Positions 1 to 10,595 of a stretch of DNA of 64,000 nucleotides are shown here, piece after piece. Source of the DNA: Siphonodentalium dalli (Eukaryota > Mollusca > Scaphopoda > Gadilida > Siphonodentaliidae); NCBI GenBank assembly GCA_032622095.1, contig CP136064.1, positions 112,084,004-112,148,003 of the forward strand, read 5' to 3'. The stretch's first letter is position 1. Each line of letters opens with the position of its first letter. Position numbers and translations under genes: made by a program. The notes beneath the pieces were generated by a model. That model was not told the DNA's origin. It searched no databases and worked only from the letters and a program-made list of their open reading frames with translations.

Positions 1-963
1 GATCACTAATTATGATTCGTACAAAATAATTCGGTTTCAAAATATATACATGTAATTATTCTATTGATAAATTAAGTTCAATCTTTTATTAACCCTTATC
101 AGTAGAGTGACTTTTGGTATTTTGATATTTTCTTAAAAATACACCCGATAGTGAGGGTAGGGTACGAGTATAAGTACGTCCGACACCGACCATTGAAGGC
201 ACCCACAAACATTATAGAAATACAGTATTATACACAAAAACTGAATATTATTATTTCTAAAAGATTGAGCGTAATTCAACATTTTAGAACAAAATACTAG
301 TAGGTACAGATATTCGCCCCGGCGTAAAAGATTCAGTCAAATATGTTGTCCGAAGAGTACATCCGAAACCGTGGAATTGCCCACCTGTGGTCAGGTCACT
401 ACTCCCAATACGGTCTCAGTTAATGAGCAATTCGCACATGCGCGGCATGATGTCGTCCGAAGCTTTGATTTTGCAAGATTTTATACCCCTGCTTCTGTCC
501 GAGCCGGTAATTAATCATGTATTCGCTATTTGCTTCAATGGTGCGATCTCATTATGATATAACTATTGTGTCAGTATAAATCGGCGCGTTTGTTTTAATT
601 CAGCGCTCATCAATGTTACGATTCTGGAATTTCAAATTCCTGCACCAGTAAAAGGGAATCGTTTTCCTTTGGGTACCACTCAGTTACATAACGTAATCTG
701 TTTATTGCTCCTCTCCTTTGTGAGGGACGTGTGGCATTTATATGGCTGAATAGAATTAACCATATGGTTCCGAACCGGGTACTGGCTTATTGCTAGTGTC
801 CGAGTTCAAACAATTATTTTGTTTGTATGTCAAGCGTTATTTGACAAAATTTCACCCAATTGCATTCTTAGTCAATAGTCAGACAGTGCTTCTTTACCAG
901 ATATTGTCAGAACAGAGGTAATTTAAACAAATTTTATTAACTTATATTCAATCTCATTCACAG
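1..963. other. No gene recognised
   Basis: AT-rich sequence with stops in all frames. The only useful signal is the pyrimidine-rich stretch just before position 964, which ends in CAG and can serve as the splice acceptor of the following exon. Upstream exons of that gene, if present, lie outside the window or are too short to see. Confidence 0.5.
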
Positions 964-1242
964 GTTCCACTTGGACCAACACCGGTACTGGTGCTAAAAG
1001 GGTGTGTTTGTGGGCACCTCTTCTCATGTGACAAGATAGCCATTGTGATGGACGAAATGGAGATTTGTGACATGACGCTGGCAATATCTCTACTGATATC
1101 GACCTACTTCGTGTTTGGGATACAATATGCACGGAAGGTCAAGAATACAGTGATATTTCTGGAAAAGCATGTCATGAAACTAGATGGCGTTAGTGCACTA
1201 ACCAACGGAGTCATTAGATTTCACAACATGATAATGAACTAG
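964..1242 (+). CDS. Putative last exon of an uncharacterised metazoan protein
   Basis: The sequence is open in one frame from an acceptor-like TTCAATCTCATTCACAG to a TAG stop at 1240-1242, giving about 92 codons. An internal ATG at 991 is unlikely to be the true start, because the frame stays open back to the acceptor and the upstream residues (VPLGPTPVLVLKG) fit the same protein. The pattern (a short glycine turn, then an acidic stretch, then a hydrophobic helix with STYFVFGIQYA, then KNTVIFLEKHV) resembles the C-terminal exon of large uncharacterised proteins seen in many aquatic invertebrates and fish. I know that resemblance from general experience and cannot verify it here. Function is unknown. 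A polyadenylation signal AATAAA lies at about 1564. It could instead be a remnant of a multi-copy element. Confidence 0.4.
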   Translation, partial: VPLGPTPVLVLKGCVCGHLFSCDKIAIVMDEMEICDMTLAISLLISTYFVFGIQYARKVKNTVIFLEKHVMKLDGVSALTNGVIRFHNMIMN

Positions 1243-1974
1243 GGTTACCATTTAAAAGGATATACTGTTGATACGTGGTTTCGTAAAGACAGAATCGACA
1301 ATTTTAAGGTCAAAGGTGCCGTTAATTTCGAGTGCTGTAGTGGAAATCTTATGGATAGATAGATATATATTAGTTTGCAGAAAAAACTTCTTATTTCATT
1401 CCATGATAACGATTTAAATTTTGTTTATAAAATTACATTTGACCTTAAAATTGACGATTCTGACTTTACGAAATCCATGTAGTGACTCCGTTGGTACATG
1501 TAAATTTCTTTGATCAGTGTGTATATATATACATTCCATGTTATCATATTAACTGTTGAATTTAATAAATGATTTAACTAGTTTCTTCTTTTTCTCATAT
1601 GATAGCAACATGGGTATGAATTGTCCAGATCTAAAAACATGTATAATGCAGAGCTGATAGTTATCTGCCTTGAGTGGAATGTTGTACATGAATAAAAATG
1701 CTGTATCAGTTGGATGCTAATAGTATTTTGAGTGCATAGCTCTATTAGATCACCTCCTGTGTGGTACACTTCTGTTTTCCTAGCCACTATCCGAGGAAAT
1801 AGCCCAGGGATGATTTGGCACCAGCCCTTCTAATAACTCTCTATATCTACTCTCTAGTCACGTTACGTATTCATGTTCGTGATCCCATCGATGGCAACAG
1901 TCACACTCTGGTGAATCTTGTCGTCAGTAGAATATCAAGCTGGATTATTGGATGCGACTCGTGTAGTACCAACA
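1243..1974. other. Likely 3' UTR/intergenic sequence
   Basis: No coding pattern. It contains an AATAAA hexamer at about 1564, which would suit the preceding exon. No repeat family was recognised. Confidence 0.35.
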
Positions 1975-2297
1975 TTATGTTGGTAGTCTGGAGTACCAAA
2001 TATATTTTGGTATTCTGGAGTACCAAAAACAGGTTGGCAGTCTGGAGTACCAAATATATTTTGGTACTCTGGAGTACCAAAATTTGGGTACTCCATGAGG
2101 GTCTATGGAGTACCTAATTTGGCACTCCAGAGTACCAAATACGAAGTACCAAAAGTGTTGTGGTACTCCGGAGTACCATTCAGGTTTGGTACTCTGGAGT
2201 ACCAAAACCTCATTTGGTACTCTGGAGTACCACAATTTTGGTACTCCGTGTGGGACAGCCGGAGTACCAAATTTGGTACTCCGGAGTACCTGGAGTT
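1975..2297. repeat. Cluster of GGTACTCCGGAGTACC palindromes
   Basis: About ten imperfect copies of a dyad-symmetric unit, consensus TTGGTACTCYGGAGTACCAA, are packed in 320 bp and separated by 5-25 bp of varied spacer. Because each unit is its own reverse complement, all six frames are rich in the same short peptides (VPN, GTPEY, YSGV) and stay open by chance. No protein is implied. It could be a decaying palindromic minisatellite or the interior of a foldback element. A cluster of protein-binding dyads is also formally possible. Confidence 0.85.
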
Positions 2298-3939
2298 TTT
2301 AGAGTGTATAACCAAAACCGGCTGTGCATGCGTTGTATAATTTGTTTTCAAACTTTTTCGGTTATAACTGCAGACCATTAATCGAAATAAGAGTCATTTC
2401 TGACCTCGTTAAACTAAGAATGATAACGTTAAATACCAAAACAATAACACATGTATATCCCGTACGATGACCTCATGTAATAGTTCCCAAGATGATGGCG
2501 ATTTATGCATAATTTCATTTAGATTGTTGTGTGCAAATCTTAGCTATATTACTTTTTTTTCAAAATAAGTGAAAAAGAATAATTCTTGAACTTAACAAGC
2601 CGAAAACTAAATCTGCGAACAATACGAATTGAAAGTCATCGTGATGCTGAACATCCATAACAATTTTGGTTAGAACCATAAACCAAACTCAGGACGGAGA
2701 CCCTGATAAGATAAGATTCATTTCGGTTAAAAATACATATCAATTACAGTATATGCAACCTATACGATAACATAATGAAGTCTTGTGTAAATATTATGCC
2801 CACAAAATATGTGGCCCTATGGGCTAAATTAGAAAAGTTATAAACTATTGTGTAATTTACATGTGCACATAACAATCATGGCAGTATACACATGTTCCAC
2901 AGTGAAGTGTTTATTATAAATATCAGTAACTTTGTTGTGTGTTTGTTCAAATATGTTCGGATGTTTAGTGTGTTAACATAGAATCGTTTCAATTTTATCT
3001 GATGACTCTTAAAAAAGCCAGAATTGCATAATTTGGAGCAATATGATATATATATATATATATATTCGATAAGATGATTCGGTTTCATAGTCGCGTAACG
3101 GTCTACTCGAGTGGGAACGAGTCATAAAGTCTGTAAAATAAACATGATTATAACAAATCGTTGATACGCCGTAGCGTGTCGTCCGGCATGTGTGGTCTAT
3201 ATACAAACTCCAAGCATGTTAATAGTAAACGAATATCAGATTAGCTGCATACATGCGAACGGCAGCATTCACGTGCGTGTGATCAAGGCATCGCGTTATC
3301 ATTCATTCACGTTATTGAGATCGCAAATCTGAATGCTGAGATGCATGTTCAATTAATTTCAATTGAAATACATTCATAATATAATATGCACACATTATTT
3401 CGAATATGTTATGGATTCATATTTCAGTTGACATTCGCAGTCCAATTGATCAGTCTCAGATACACATAAAAACACTCGAAAACTCATCAGAACTCCTTAA
3501 GTAATACGAATATTTACTGCACAGAAACTCGGCGTTTGGCGCATCTTCATCTGTGCCGTTCGCATCTTTCTGGACCGATAGTGGTCCCTTCATATCGCGC
3601 GGATATTGAGAACGACAAGGATTTATTAAATTCTGTCAAATCCTATGCTTCATTGACAGATTCAACTATATACCGGCATTTGTTTTGGAAGCGTGGAAGT
3701 CCAGGAACTATACCAGTGAATGGTTGTTCTCGAAAATTTGAGTGAGCAAAAGCAAAAACACAATTGAAAAAATTCGCCAAAACAAAATTAATGGTCTGAT
3801 CTGGGAAAACTGATTGACAACTGGTGGATAAATACTCATGCTTCATGTGGACATACACATACGATGCTCGATGTCTGTATTACGGTGAGAAACAAACATA
3901 TCCCCATATCATATACGTGAAAATGACTTTCCCATATTC
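2298..3939. other. Non-coding AT-rich stretch
   Basis: No gene supported. It includes a short (TA)n run near 3045-3064 and scattered ATG-rich AT sequence. Small open frames here have no family resemblance or codon bias. Confidence 0.4.
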
Positions 3940-4869
3940 TCGGTTTTGGCGATACCCTCGGTTTTGGCGATACCACACACAAGGGGGTGAGTAATTTCTT
4001 CACCGAAGTGCTCGACAGTTCCGTTTTACCGTCAATGTTGTACATCACGCTCTGTGTCCGTCCTAATATCTTATCCCGTGTACTGTTTCAGTGAGTTCTC
4101 AATATCGTAGCGGTCAAACACAACATGTGTTTCATCAAATTTTGTTAATAATTTTCGGTGAATAGTTTCGTAGAAAAAACGCGCCAGTTCATCACAACTC
4201 GCAACCCATGTATGCTTTTTCAATGCCTGAACTACAGCCATTGCGTCGACTATAGCTGAGCTTCCAAAGACAGAGTCAACAGGTATCGTGCATTCCAGAA
4301 CTGATTGATCGGCTGATAAATCTTCGTGACTCTTTGGTGTAACGTTTCGTGAAATTTCTGCTGGGATTTTCATGATTGCGCTTTTGTTCCCATAGTCCAA
4401 CAACTTCCCGTCTGCCGAAAACAAAGACCCTGGGACCGCAGAAAACTCATATTTTCCTATACAATCGTTCAGGTAGATCTCAGTTCGGGATCGTGCAACT
4501 ATCAGCATTCGAGCAAACAACCCAGTTCAAACACAATTCCGACGTTAGTTACTTTGACCTTTTTATCATTATCCTTCCACGTTTTTAGTTTTGATCAAAT
4601 ACACTTGGTCCCGATTTTCGGATTCGATTATCAAGGAAATCTTCAAATAACTCATGTCCCTTCGATTGAAGACTCAGAAAACTGGAAGAAATTTCCTGAG
4701 AAATAACCGCCTTAGTGACGATGTTCACCAGGTCATCATTTGCATACGTTAATGAATCGATGAACTGTTGAAATGTTTCCACGAGTTGTGCAACATTCCT
4801 CTCACCGCGAGTGGTGACCCTGTTGATACAGAATGGGGGCGTTTTCTGTCGGTTTTTGAGATGCTGCAA
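3940..4869 (-). pseudogene. C-terminal block of the decayed protein
   Basis: Fragment 4585-4869 carries a helical stretch (VAQLVETFQQFIDSLTYAND). Fragment 4071-4520 carries MLIVARSRTEIYLNDCIGKY, YEFSAVPGSLFSADGKLL, then VDAMAVVQALKKHTW and DETHVVFDRYDIENSLKQ. Past a stop at 4071 the same protein seems to resume at 3960-4048 with MYNIDGKTELSSTSVKKLL. Immediately beyond, an 18-bp direct duplication at about 3950-3985 (encoding VSPKPR twice on this strand) scrambles the end. Confidence 0.6.
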
Positions 4870-5361
4870 TCTTGAATGCCTCTCGTGTAAGTTCAGACAG
4901 CTGAGAAGAAATTAAAAAGAAACGATTTCTTGCTCGTTCATTGAGAGTAATACCGGTTATCACACCAGCAGCCTTTATCGATCGGATCAGATGATCAAAT
5001 GCATGGTCCGCCCCGTTGGCACAGAATGGGACGCTACTAGTATTGACTACCCAGTTTCTGAAATTAATTGTTTGTAGATTTGTGGGTCCTTCGGGCAAGT
5101 TCCTCATTTCGGCCAAATACAATGGAATCAATCTAGTGCGAAAATGTATTTACAGAAGCTCTCCAGTGAAAACAGGTGTAACTCCCAGTCGCCAGTGTGA
5201 AATGCACTGATAAAAATGTACATTATTTCGACCATTCTCATGTACTGCATAATCACAAAACGGATCGGCCGTGTCTGTTCCACACTCGTCTGAGGGATGC
5301 TGTTTCGATGACGTTGACCAATTTGGCGTCTGAAGCTTTCAGATGTGTGTAGTCGTCGCAT
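4802..5361 (-). pseudogene. GDWELHL / GADHAFDH block
   Basis: Fragment 5128-5361 contains FVIMQYMRMVEIMYIFISAF then HTGDWELHLFSLESFCKYIF. After a frameshift near 5128, fragment 4802-5131 continues with IPLYLAEMRNLPEG, FRNWVVNTSSVPFCANGADH and AGVITGITLNERARNRFFLI. In related mobile or multi-copy proteins this region is the conserved core (aromatic-GDW-LHL, then a G-A-D-x-A-x-E/D-H motif). The fold is unknown to me. Confidence 0.65.
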
Positions 5362-5923
5362 GTTTGGTGGACATTCGTGATTGCATTCGTGAGATCCTCA
5401 CATGAGTGACCATCAAGAAACAGTGCTAGCCAAGTAACTAAGTTTGCATTGATTGCACGTCGAACATGGGTGTTTTCTAGAATCTGTTTTGAAACAGTAG
5501 AACCATATATACCGGATTCTATCCAAATCGATTAGATTCAACTTCCATCTATGAGGGACCCGATTGTTCTTAGCATAGCCATCACTATGTGCAACTCTTC
5601 AGTTCGAAGTATAAATTCAGTTGAACAGTCCACTATGTGACATTGCAAAACTTTGCTGGTTTGTAAAGTACCAATTCAAGTGTCTCAGCACATTTACGTT
5701 CAGGCCCGAGGATAATGGTGTTTATTTTTTAACATATCTCAGCCCCGCTTGGAGTGTTAGGGATGATAGGAGGCAACTGCATGAATTGTTTCATCTGGAC
5801 CACGCACGCGAATTTTAGCATATAACCATGCGATGTTTTGTATGCGAGCTGTATCCATCGAGTCAGTGTTCACCTTGTATGTCGAATCAACGAAGTTTTT
5901 CACTTGGCATTGGTCGGTGTGAA

Positions 5924-6250
5924 TCACTCTGGAATGTCAATCAGACAAGACGGGAGGTCCTCGATTTCTTTACATGAGATGTCCGACGTTGTATTTGAAC
6001 GCGTTATTTCTGAATCTATGGTAGCCTTTCTCTGATACAGCGTAAGTGCAGTGCCATGTAAGGTACATTTTCCATCAGGAGTGTCCTCCCTGAAATCGCA
6101 GTTATCGATGGCGAAAAACATGTGTGTCTTCCTGACAAACCTGTTGGGTATGATCTCTTCATCGATCGTATCACAGCATTAGCAATCTGATTTCTATTTC
6201 GACTACCCGGTGGTAGCTGATAGAGAGATTTGGGTTTTTTAGAAAACATG
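5924..6250 (-). pseudogene. IANAVIRSMK / DNCDFxEDTPDGK block
   Basis: Fragment 6016-6249 carries SRNRNQIANAVIRSMKRS and PTGLSGRHTCF. Fragment 5924-6121, in another frame, continues directly with FAIDNCDFREDTPDGKCTLH and GTALTLYQ. The two read as one continuous peptide across a frameshift near 6110-6121. The DN-D-EDTPDGK-TLHGTA signature is the most recognisable part of this uncharacterised family. The acidic D/N/E cluster could be an active-site or metal motif, but no function has been established to my knowledge. Confidence 0.65.
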
Positions 6251-6303
6251 TTAGTCTTTTGCTCTGATGTACAGTCATACCAACTACCACTTGAATAGAC
6301 GCA

Positions 6304-6802
6304 TCACCTTTGTTGTCGCGCATGACCTCGCTGTCGTGTTCCAACAATTAACAAACGGAAAATTGTCAGGACTTCCCCTGAAATAAATTCTCCCGATTCT
6401 GTCAACGAGTCTGCGAATTTCCAATTTTTTTCTGTGTAAGATGATGGAACGTAGCAGCAATTGATAACTTTGCGGTCTGATTCCTCAGTATCCCATTCAG
6501 TGATGTCTTCAACGAAAGATTTATCCCTTGTAATTCTAAAAGAAATCATGTCCGATTGAATTAACTCGCGATGATTTAGACACAACAACCTCAGCGAGCT
6601 CATTTATTATTAAACATTTGGTTCTCCTCCTACATGTATCATAATTCTGAACGTTAGAACCACGTGCTTCCAAAATATTATTGAAAGTTTTCTCCAGATC
6701 CGTCATACTGAAAACTCCACCTTCGCTGAGATCGCATTGCAGTCCAGATAAGAACTTCATTTCTGTCTGTCTGAAAGTGTTGAAACTGTAGTCAGTTTTC
6801 AT
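6304..6802 (-). pseudogene. Two overlapping frame fragments of the same protein
   Basis: Two minus-strand fragments, 6536-6802 and 6304-6603, overlap by 68 bases in different frames, which places a frameshift near 6540-6600. The first includes SEGGVFSMTDLEKTFNNILE, then CRRRTKCLIINEL; this looks like a small helical domain. The second includes ELIQSDMISFRITRDKSF and is acidic. Together they bridge the zinc-like block and the IANAVIRSMK block. No catalytic motif is visible. Confidence 0.5.
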
Positions 6803-6804
6803 TT

Positions 6805-7155
6805 TCAGTTCAACACGTTTTTGTGATATAATACGTCGTTAGCATGGGCATCACTGGTGGCAATAGCACTATGTAATCCCACCAGTAGTACTTTGTTGCC
6901 ACTTGCTTCAACCGCGATTTTCAATTTTTCTCCAGCATTATCACTCTCAATCCGATGTAGTGGGTACTTACGAGTAGCTTTGCTTTGACAGAAGAAACAG
7001 TTCTTTTTGCAGTAAGTTGAGCGAATGAAAGTTTTTTTTTTTTTCGAAATCACCGATTTCGATTTTCTGCTCCCAGTTTTAGTCAGAGTTAATAACTGGT
7101 AGCATAATATGTGCCATGGAACGTTTCTACTACGTAGAATATTTTCATCCAAGCC
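6805..7155 (-). pseudogene. N-terminal zinc-like block of the decayed protein
   Basis: A 115-codon open block. The notable segment is CFFCQSKATRKYPLHRIE followed by GEKLKIAVEASGNK and DAHANDVLYHKN. In intact relatives the corresponding region usually reads Cys-x-x-Cys, then a His-Lys-x-Cys-Trp, and looks like a treble-clef or FLYWCH-like metal site; that assignment is inference. Here the reading frame is lost at the point where the second metal pair (KNCW) would be expected, since the peptide ends in YHKNVLN. A poly-A run encoding KKKK at about 7030-7042 is a plausible slippage site. Confidence 0.6.
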
Positions 7156-7279
7156 ATCCAGCCGTTCGTTTGAAGAATAATATATAGCTTCTCCAGACGT
7201 GAGTGTGTCTGTATCCCGACATGAGCGTGTTGTGTGATTCTTATGTCTGTCTTCGTACTTAGGGGTTCCAAGGAACGGG

Positions 7280-7692
7280 GGAGATTTTCATCGGGTATGT
7301 TTTTCCGCCCGAGGTGATCTTCACCTTGAAACGGGTACCCACAAACGTACCTATTTTAGGGACGGATACCATCACGGGACGGGTACCATCATTTCTCTTG
7401 ATTAAAAAGGCAGAATTAACTCAAATTAAATTAAAAAAAAACGGATTTCGACGGATACTTTTGTCGGGGGAGTGTATTCGACGGGTCAAATCGTGAACCC
7501 GACATGACCTGCAAAATGGTCAATTCAAGGTCAAATCGGGTAAAACGGACGATTTCGACGAAAGTTTATACATAGGGGTACTTTTGTCCGGGGAGTGTTT
7601 TGGGCGGGTCAAATAGTTACCCCGACCTGACCTTGACCTTCAAAATGGTCAAATCGAGGTCAAAGCCCGGACGAAGTCGGGTCACCTGCTAG

Positions 7693-7693
<1 letters not shown>
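7280..7693 (+). mobile_element. Helitron-like 3' end
   Basis: GC-richer sequence with two ~127-bp internal near-repeats (GGTACTTTTGTCCGGGGAGTG and GGTCAAAATCG-like paragraphs at about 7450 and 7577). It terminates in a hairpin (CCCGGAC-GAA-GTCGGG, 7666-7681), seven bases, then CTAG at 7689-7692 followed by T. A short GC hairpin just before CTRR with insertion next to T is the known 3' signature of Helitrons. The 5' TC end was not identified and no Rep/helicase coding is present, so this would be a non-autonomous fragment. Confidence 0.5.

Positions 7694-7783
<90 letters not shown>
7694..7783. repeat. (TA)n microsatellite
   Basis: About 90 bp of nearly pure TA/AT repeat, interrupted once by AGCTATAA. 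It starts directly after the CTAGT end of the Helitron-like element, consistent with Helitron preference for AT targets or with slippage at the junction. Confidence 0.9.
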
Positions 7784-7786
<3 letters not shown>

Positions 7787-8290
7787 TTAACAAAAACAAT
7801 TGATGGACAAAATGTTCCTTTGAATAGTTATCTTCTGACCTTCAATCGATGTGAACATCCACCGATATTGAAGTTCGGTATATGGAGATGGTTTTAAGCA
7901 CATATGTTCCAACCTCATTGCGATGTTTTAAATGTCAGGGGTATGGCCATGCTATGGCCAGGGACATTGTAAAGGTAAAGAAACCATACGTGCACGGTTT
8001 TCTATTTTTGGTCATGACCATATGGATTGTACTAATCTTAAGAAATGTTTAAACTGCCATGGGGTTCACATGCTGCAATGCATCGTTCATGTCCCATTTG
8101 GGACTATGAATTCAGGATTCAACTGTAAAGGCTGGGAAGCATCTGTCATATATAGATGCTAAGAAAATAGTTGGTCATCGACCATCCATTCCAGAGGTAA
8201 CATGCTCAGCAATCGTGTGTATCAAAAAGTGTGTTGATGCCAGAACTCAGACACTCAGAGTCAAATTAAACTCGTCAGTATATCACTGCA
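7784..8290 (+). pseudogene. LINE ORF1 (gag-like, CCHC zinc knuckle) remnant
   Basis: In three shifting frames the sequence reads DGQNVPLNSYLLTFNRCEHP, then PTSLRCFKCQGYGHAMARDI, then a second knuckle-like LKKCLNCHG, and finally IDAKKIVGHRPSIPEVTCSA. This is the standard order of ORF1 proteins of jockey/I-type non-LTR retrotransposons: an RRM-like C terminus followed by CCHC knuckles (C-x2-C-x4-H). The final C of the first knuckle and the second His are displaced by frameshifts near 7888, 7955 and 8145. No downstream ORF2 is attached, so this is an isolated fragment. Confidence 0.75.
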
Positions 8291-9005
8291 TGTACCAACA
8301 CGAGTTGAGTAGAATGATATTATTCTTGTTCCAGCACCTGTTGCACGAGTAATGGATACACATACCGTTGAGACATTCCCTCCAAAACAATCTACCCAAG
8401 TTGGTCCTATTGTTCCTATTGATCACCAACGTCAGTCAAACGTTTCAAATCTCAGAAAGAGAGGTACATCTTTGAGCTTTAAAAAGTTGCCGGGATGATT
8501 TATGAGCAACGATTAACTCTCAAGACAAAAACAATATTTGTGGATCGAAGCTGTCGGTTGGGTGAGGGATGACATTATGTCTCACCCACCCTATCGTCAG
8601 CTTGACCCATTGATAAAGGTTCATGCGCGATTCATCAAATATTATAAATACCTTATCAATGCAAAATCTGATTTTAAAAGCTACTTTACATATTTCGATG
8701 TGGATCCTTGGTAATTTCGTGTTATTTATTTGCTATGTATTATCTATTATTGTACTACTTGTATGCGTGTTATAGTATGATCGCACATTAGTTAGTTCTT
8801 GAATTTATATTCTTGACTCCAGGTGGAAACAATCTCCCAAAATAAATTGCGTATGTCAGACGGCGTTGAGTATTTTGCATATCGTACACCCTTTACGTGT
8901 TCTATCAGTATATAAACAAATACTCAGCTCACATAACGAGTGTGTTGTGGATAATATCGCAATCATAGTATCATTATACTATGCTGTTATTTCAAGCGAG
9001 CTTTT
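8291..9005. other. No gene recognised
   Basis: Possible further decayed LINE ORF1 sequence up to about 8600, below confident recognition. The rest is AT-rich and featureless. Confidence 0.3.
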
Positions 9006-9612
9006 CAATTACGAATAATACTAATTTCGACAAATCCGAATCATACGAACAGGGACTCTCATTTCAAGACATAAAGGAACACAGATACACGTATCACAAT
9101 TACCACTCGAATTGTAATACACAATATTCCAGCATTTATAAGAAGCAACTTCATGGGTTAGACATATTTGACGAAAATATTTTGAGAACACGAACGATCG
9201 ATACAGTTTCTGCATTTCGATAGTTCTTACATACTACCCACACTTTAAAAACAAATACCGTCGTTTTAACGATCTGAGACCGCGCAACATCGCTGCCAAC
9301 ATTTAACCGTTAAACATACGGTCAGACCGTAGCATGTTCTACGGTATAAAACCGTTTAAGTAACTGGCAGACCGTAACCAATTACTGTCAGACCGTTGTA
9401 TTTTTAACGGTTCAGCACCGTTTAATTAATATCAAGACCGTAACAAATAAAGGTCAGACCAATGGAATATTTCATGGGTCAACACCATTTTTTTGCTCTC
9501 AATATGCTAATTTACCATAGAATTAGCCAGGTTCCCATGGTGACAATATGATTTCCCGGTAGGCATTACGATTCATGTTTTTGAATGGTCGAAACTAGTA
9601 TTATTCGTAACT
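9006..9612. mobile_element. Candidate inverted-repeat element
   Basis: About 28 bp at 9006-9031 (TTACGAATAATACTAATTTC core) recurs inverted at 9588-9612 with about two mismatches. A third copy lies in direct orientation at 9860-9905 and matches the right arm over about 45 bp, including ACATGAATCG. The termini lack a convincing target duplication, so either the ends are misplaced or the three copies are ends of different insertions. Confidence 0.45.
9250..9480. repeat. Array of ACGGT/ACCGT short inverted repeats
   Basis: Around ten occurrences of GACCGT/ACGGTC-type words, spaced 10-30 bp, often as ACCGT...ACGGT dyads (for example TACGGTCAGACCGTA). Similar words reappear at about 11790-11880. 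It could be a subterminal transposase-binding array of the element that contains it. Confidence 0.5.
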
Positions 9613-10090
9613 GAAAAATACATCTTAGTTCTTATGTTACGATCATTGTTTTGATGAAATGTAAATCCTCAATGCATAAAGTGATAGACAATACTTATGA
9701 AACTTTGCAGTTTGCAGAGGATCAAGCTTGTTATCTGCCTCGTAGAATTTAATCCGGAAAAGGCTGCGCACTACGTAATGTGTTCGCCTTTCACTAACTA
9801 CTGTACAGATAAATAAAAAACGACACTAGTAATAGCTGATAAGCCAACCCATCACTATGCAGTTATGAGTAATACTAATTTCGACCATTCTAAAACATGA
9901 ATCGGCATGCCCTTATAAGCCATAAAAAGAAAAAAGCTACATGTTTCACAGTTAAAACTCAAATTTATGTAAATGTAAAAGTAAAATATCTTAATGGCAT
10001 ATTTTTTGGTAAGAGGTAAGGCGTGAAATTGTCCAGTCACTTGTAAACACAGTTTTGTTTTAACAAATGAATCCGTACATCATAACAATA

Positions 10091-10593
10091 CAGTGCCAGT
10101 CAGAAGAAGTGGTATTTTTAGGCACACCTTTATTGCAATATTGAGCGTAATTAATTTAGAAAAAGGCGTGATTATAGCACACTACCAAAAATCTGTCGCG
10201 CTTATTATTGCAATATTGAATGCAAAATATTGTGATACTAAACGCGCTAAATTTCATACAGACACCATAGTGTTATATTTATATTAGATAAATACTGTGC
10301 ATATAGTGTACATATAGTGTACATAGCATTTACAACTATAATTATATACATATCTAAAACATTGTCTCTATTTATACAATAAACAATATAGAAGAAGCAA
10401 TAATTTTATTTAAATGTCATTTTTTGAGCGCAAGATGTCTCAATATTAAGCGCAAAATATTGAGATATTAATCGCAAAATATTGCAATAATATCACAAAC
10501 GATATGCTTATAAGCGTTTCAACTTGCAATATTATTGCGATATTGGGCGCGAAAATAGTGCGCTTAATATACCACTTCTTTTTACTGGTACTG
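10091..10593. mobile_element. TA-flanked MITE (mariner/Tc1-like ends)
   Basis: The left end is CAGTGCCAGTCAGAAGAAGT at 10091 and the inverted right end finishes ACTGGTACTG at 10593. The two arms agree at 22 of 25 positions. TA flanks both sides (10089-10090 and 10594-10595), as expected of Tc1/mariner insertions, and CAGT termini also fit. The interior holds repeated GCGCAAAATATTG/CAATATTGAGCGC inverted words and no coding sequence, so it is non-autonomous. The complete ends make this a confident unit of 503 bp. Confidence 0.8.
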
Positions 10594-10595
10594 TA

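Larger units (their letters stand above)
3940..7160 (-). pseudogene. Decayed copy of a large multi-copy metazoan protein
   Basis: Read on the minus strand, successive blocks in shifting frames follow one protein from N to C terminus without introns: a Cys-rich zinc-like block (CFFCQ), DAHANDVLYHKN, a helical block, IANAVIRSMK, FAIDNCDF then EDTPDGKCTLHGTA, YMRMVEIMYIFISAFHTGDW, PLYLAEMRNLPEG, ANGADHAFDH, GITLNERARNRFFLI, and finally MLIVARSR, YEFSAVP and VVFDRYD. This order matches a large uncharacterised protein family with many copies in cnidarians, molluscs and fish; the match is from memory and was not searched. Frameshifts or stops separate nearly every block, for example around 5128 between FCKYIFA and the RLIPLYLAEM block. 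It therefore cannot be translated whole. The lack of introns suggests a retrocopy or a mobile-element passenger. Sequencing indels are an alternative explanation for some breaks. Confidence 0.7.

Noticed and set aside
1975-2381. Several overlapping 65-100-codon frames on both strands
   Set aside because: Produced by the stop-poor palindromic repeat; peptides are the repeat translated.
7694-7897. Open frame of alternating Tyr-Ile
   Set aside because: Translation of the TA microsatellite.
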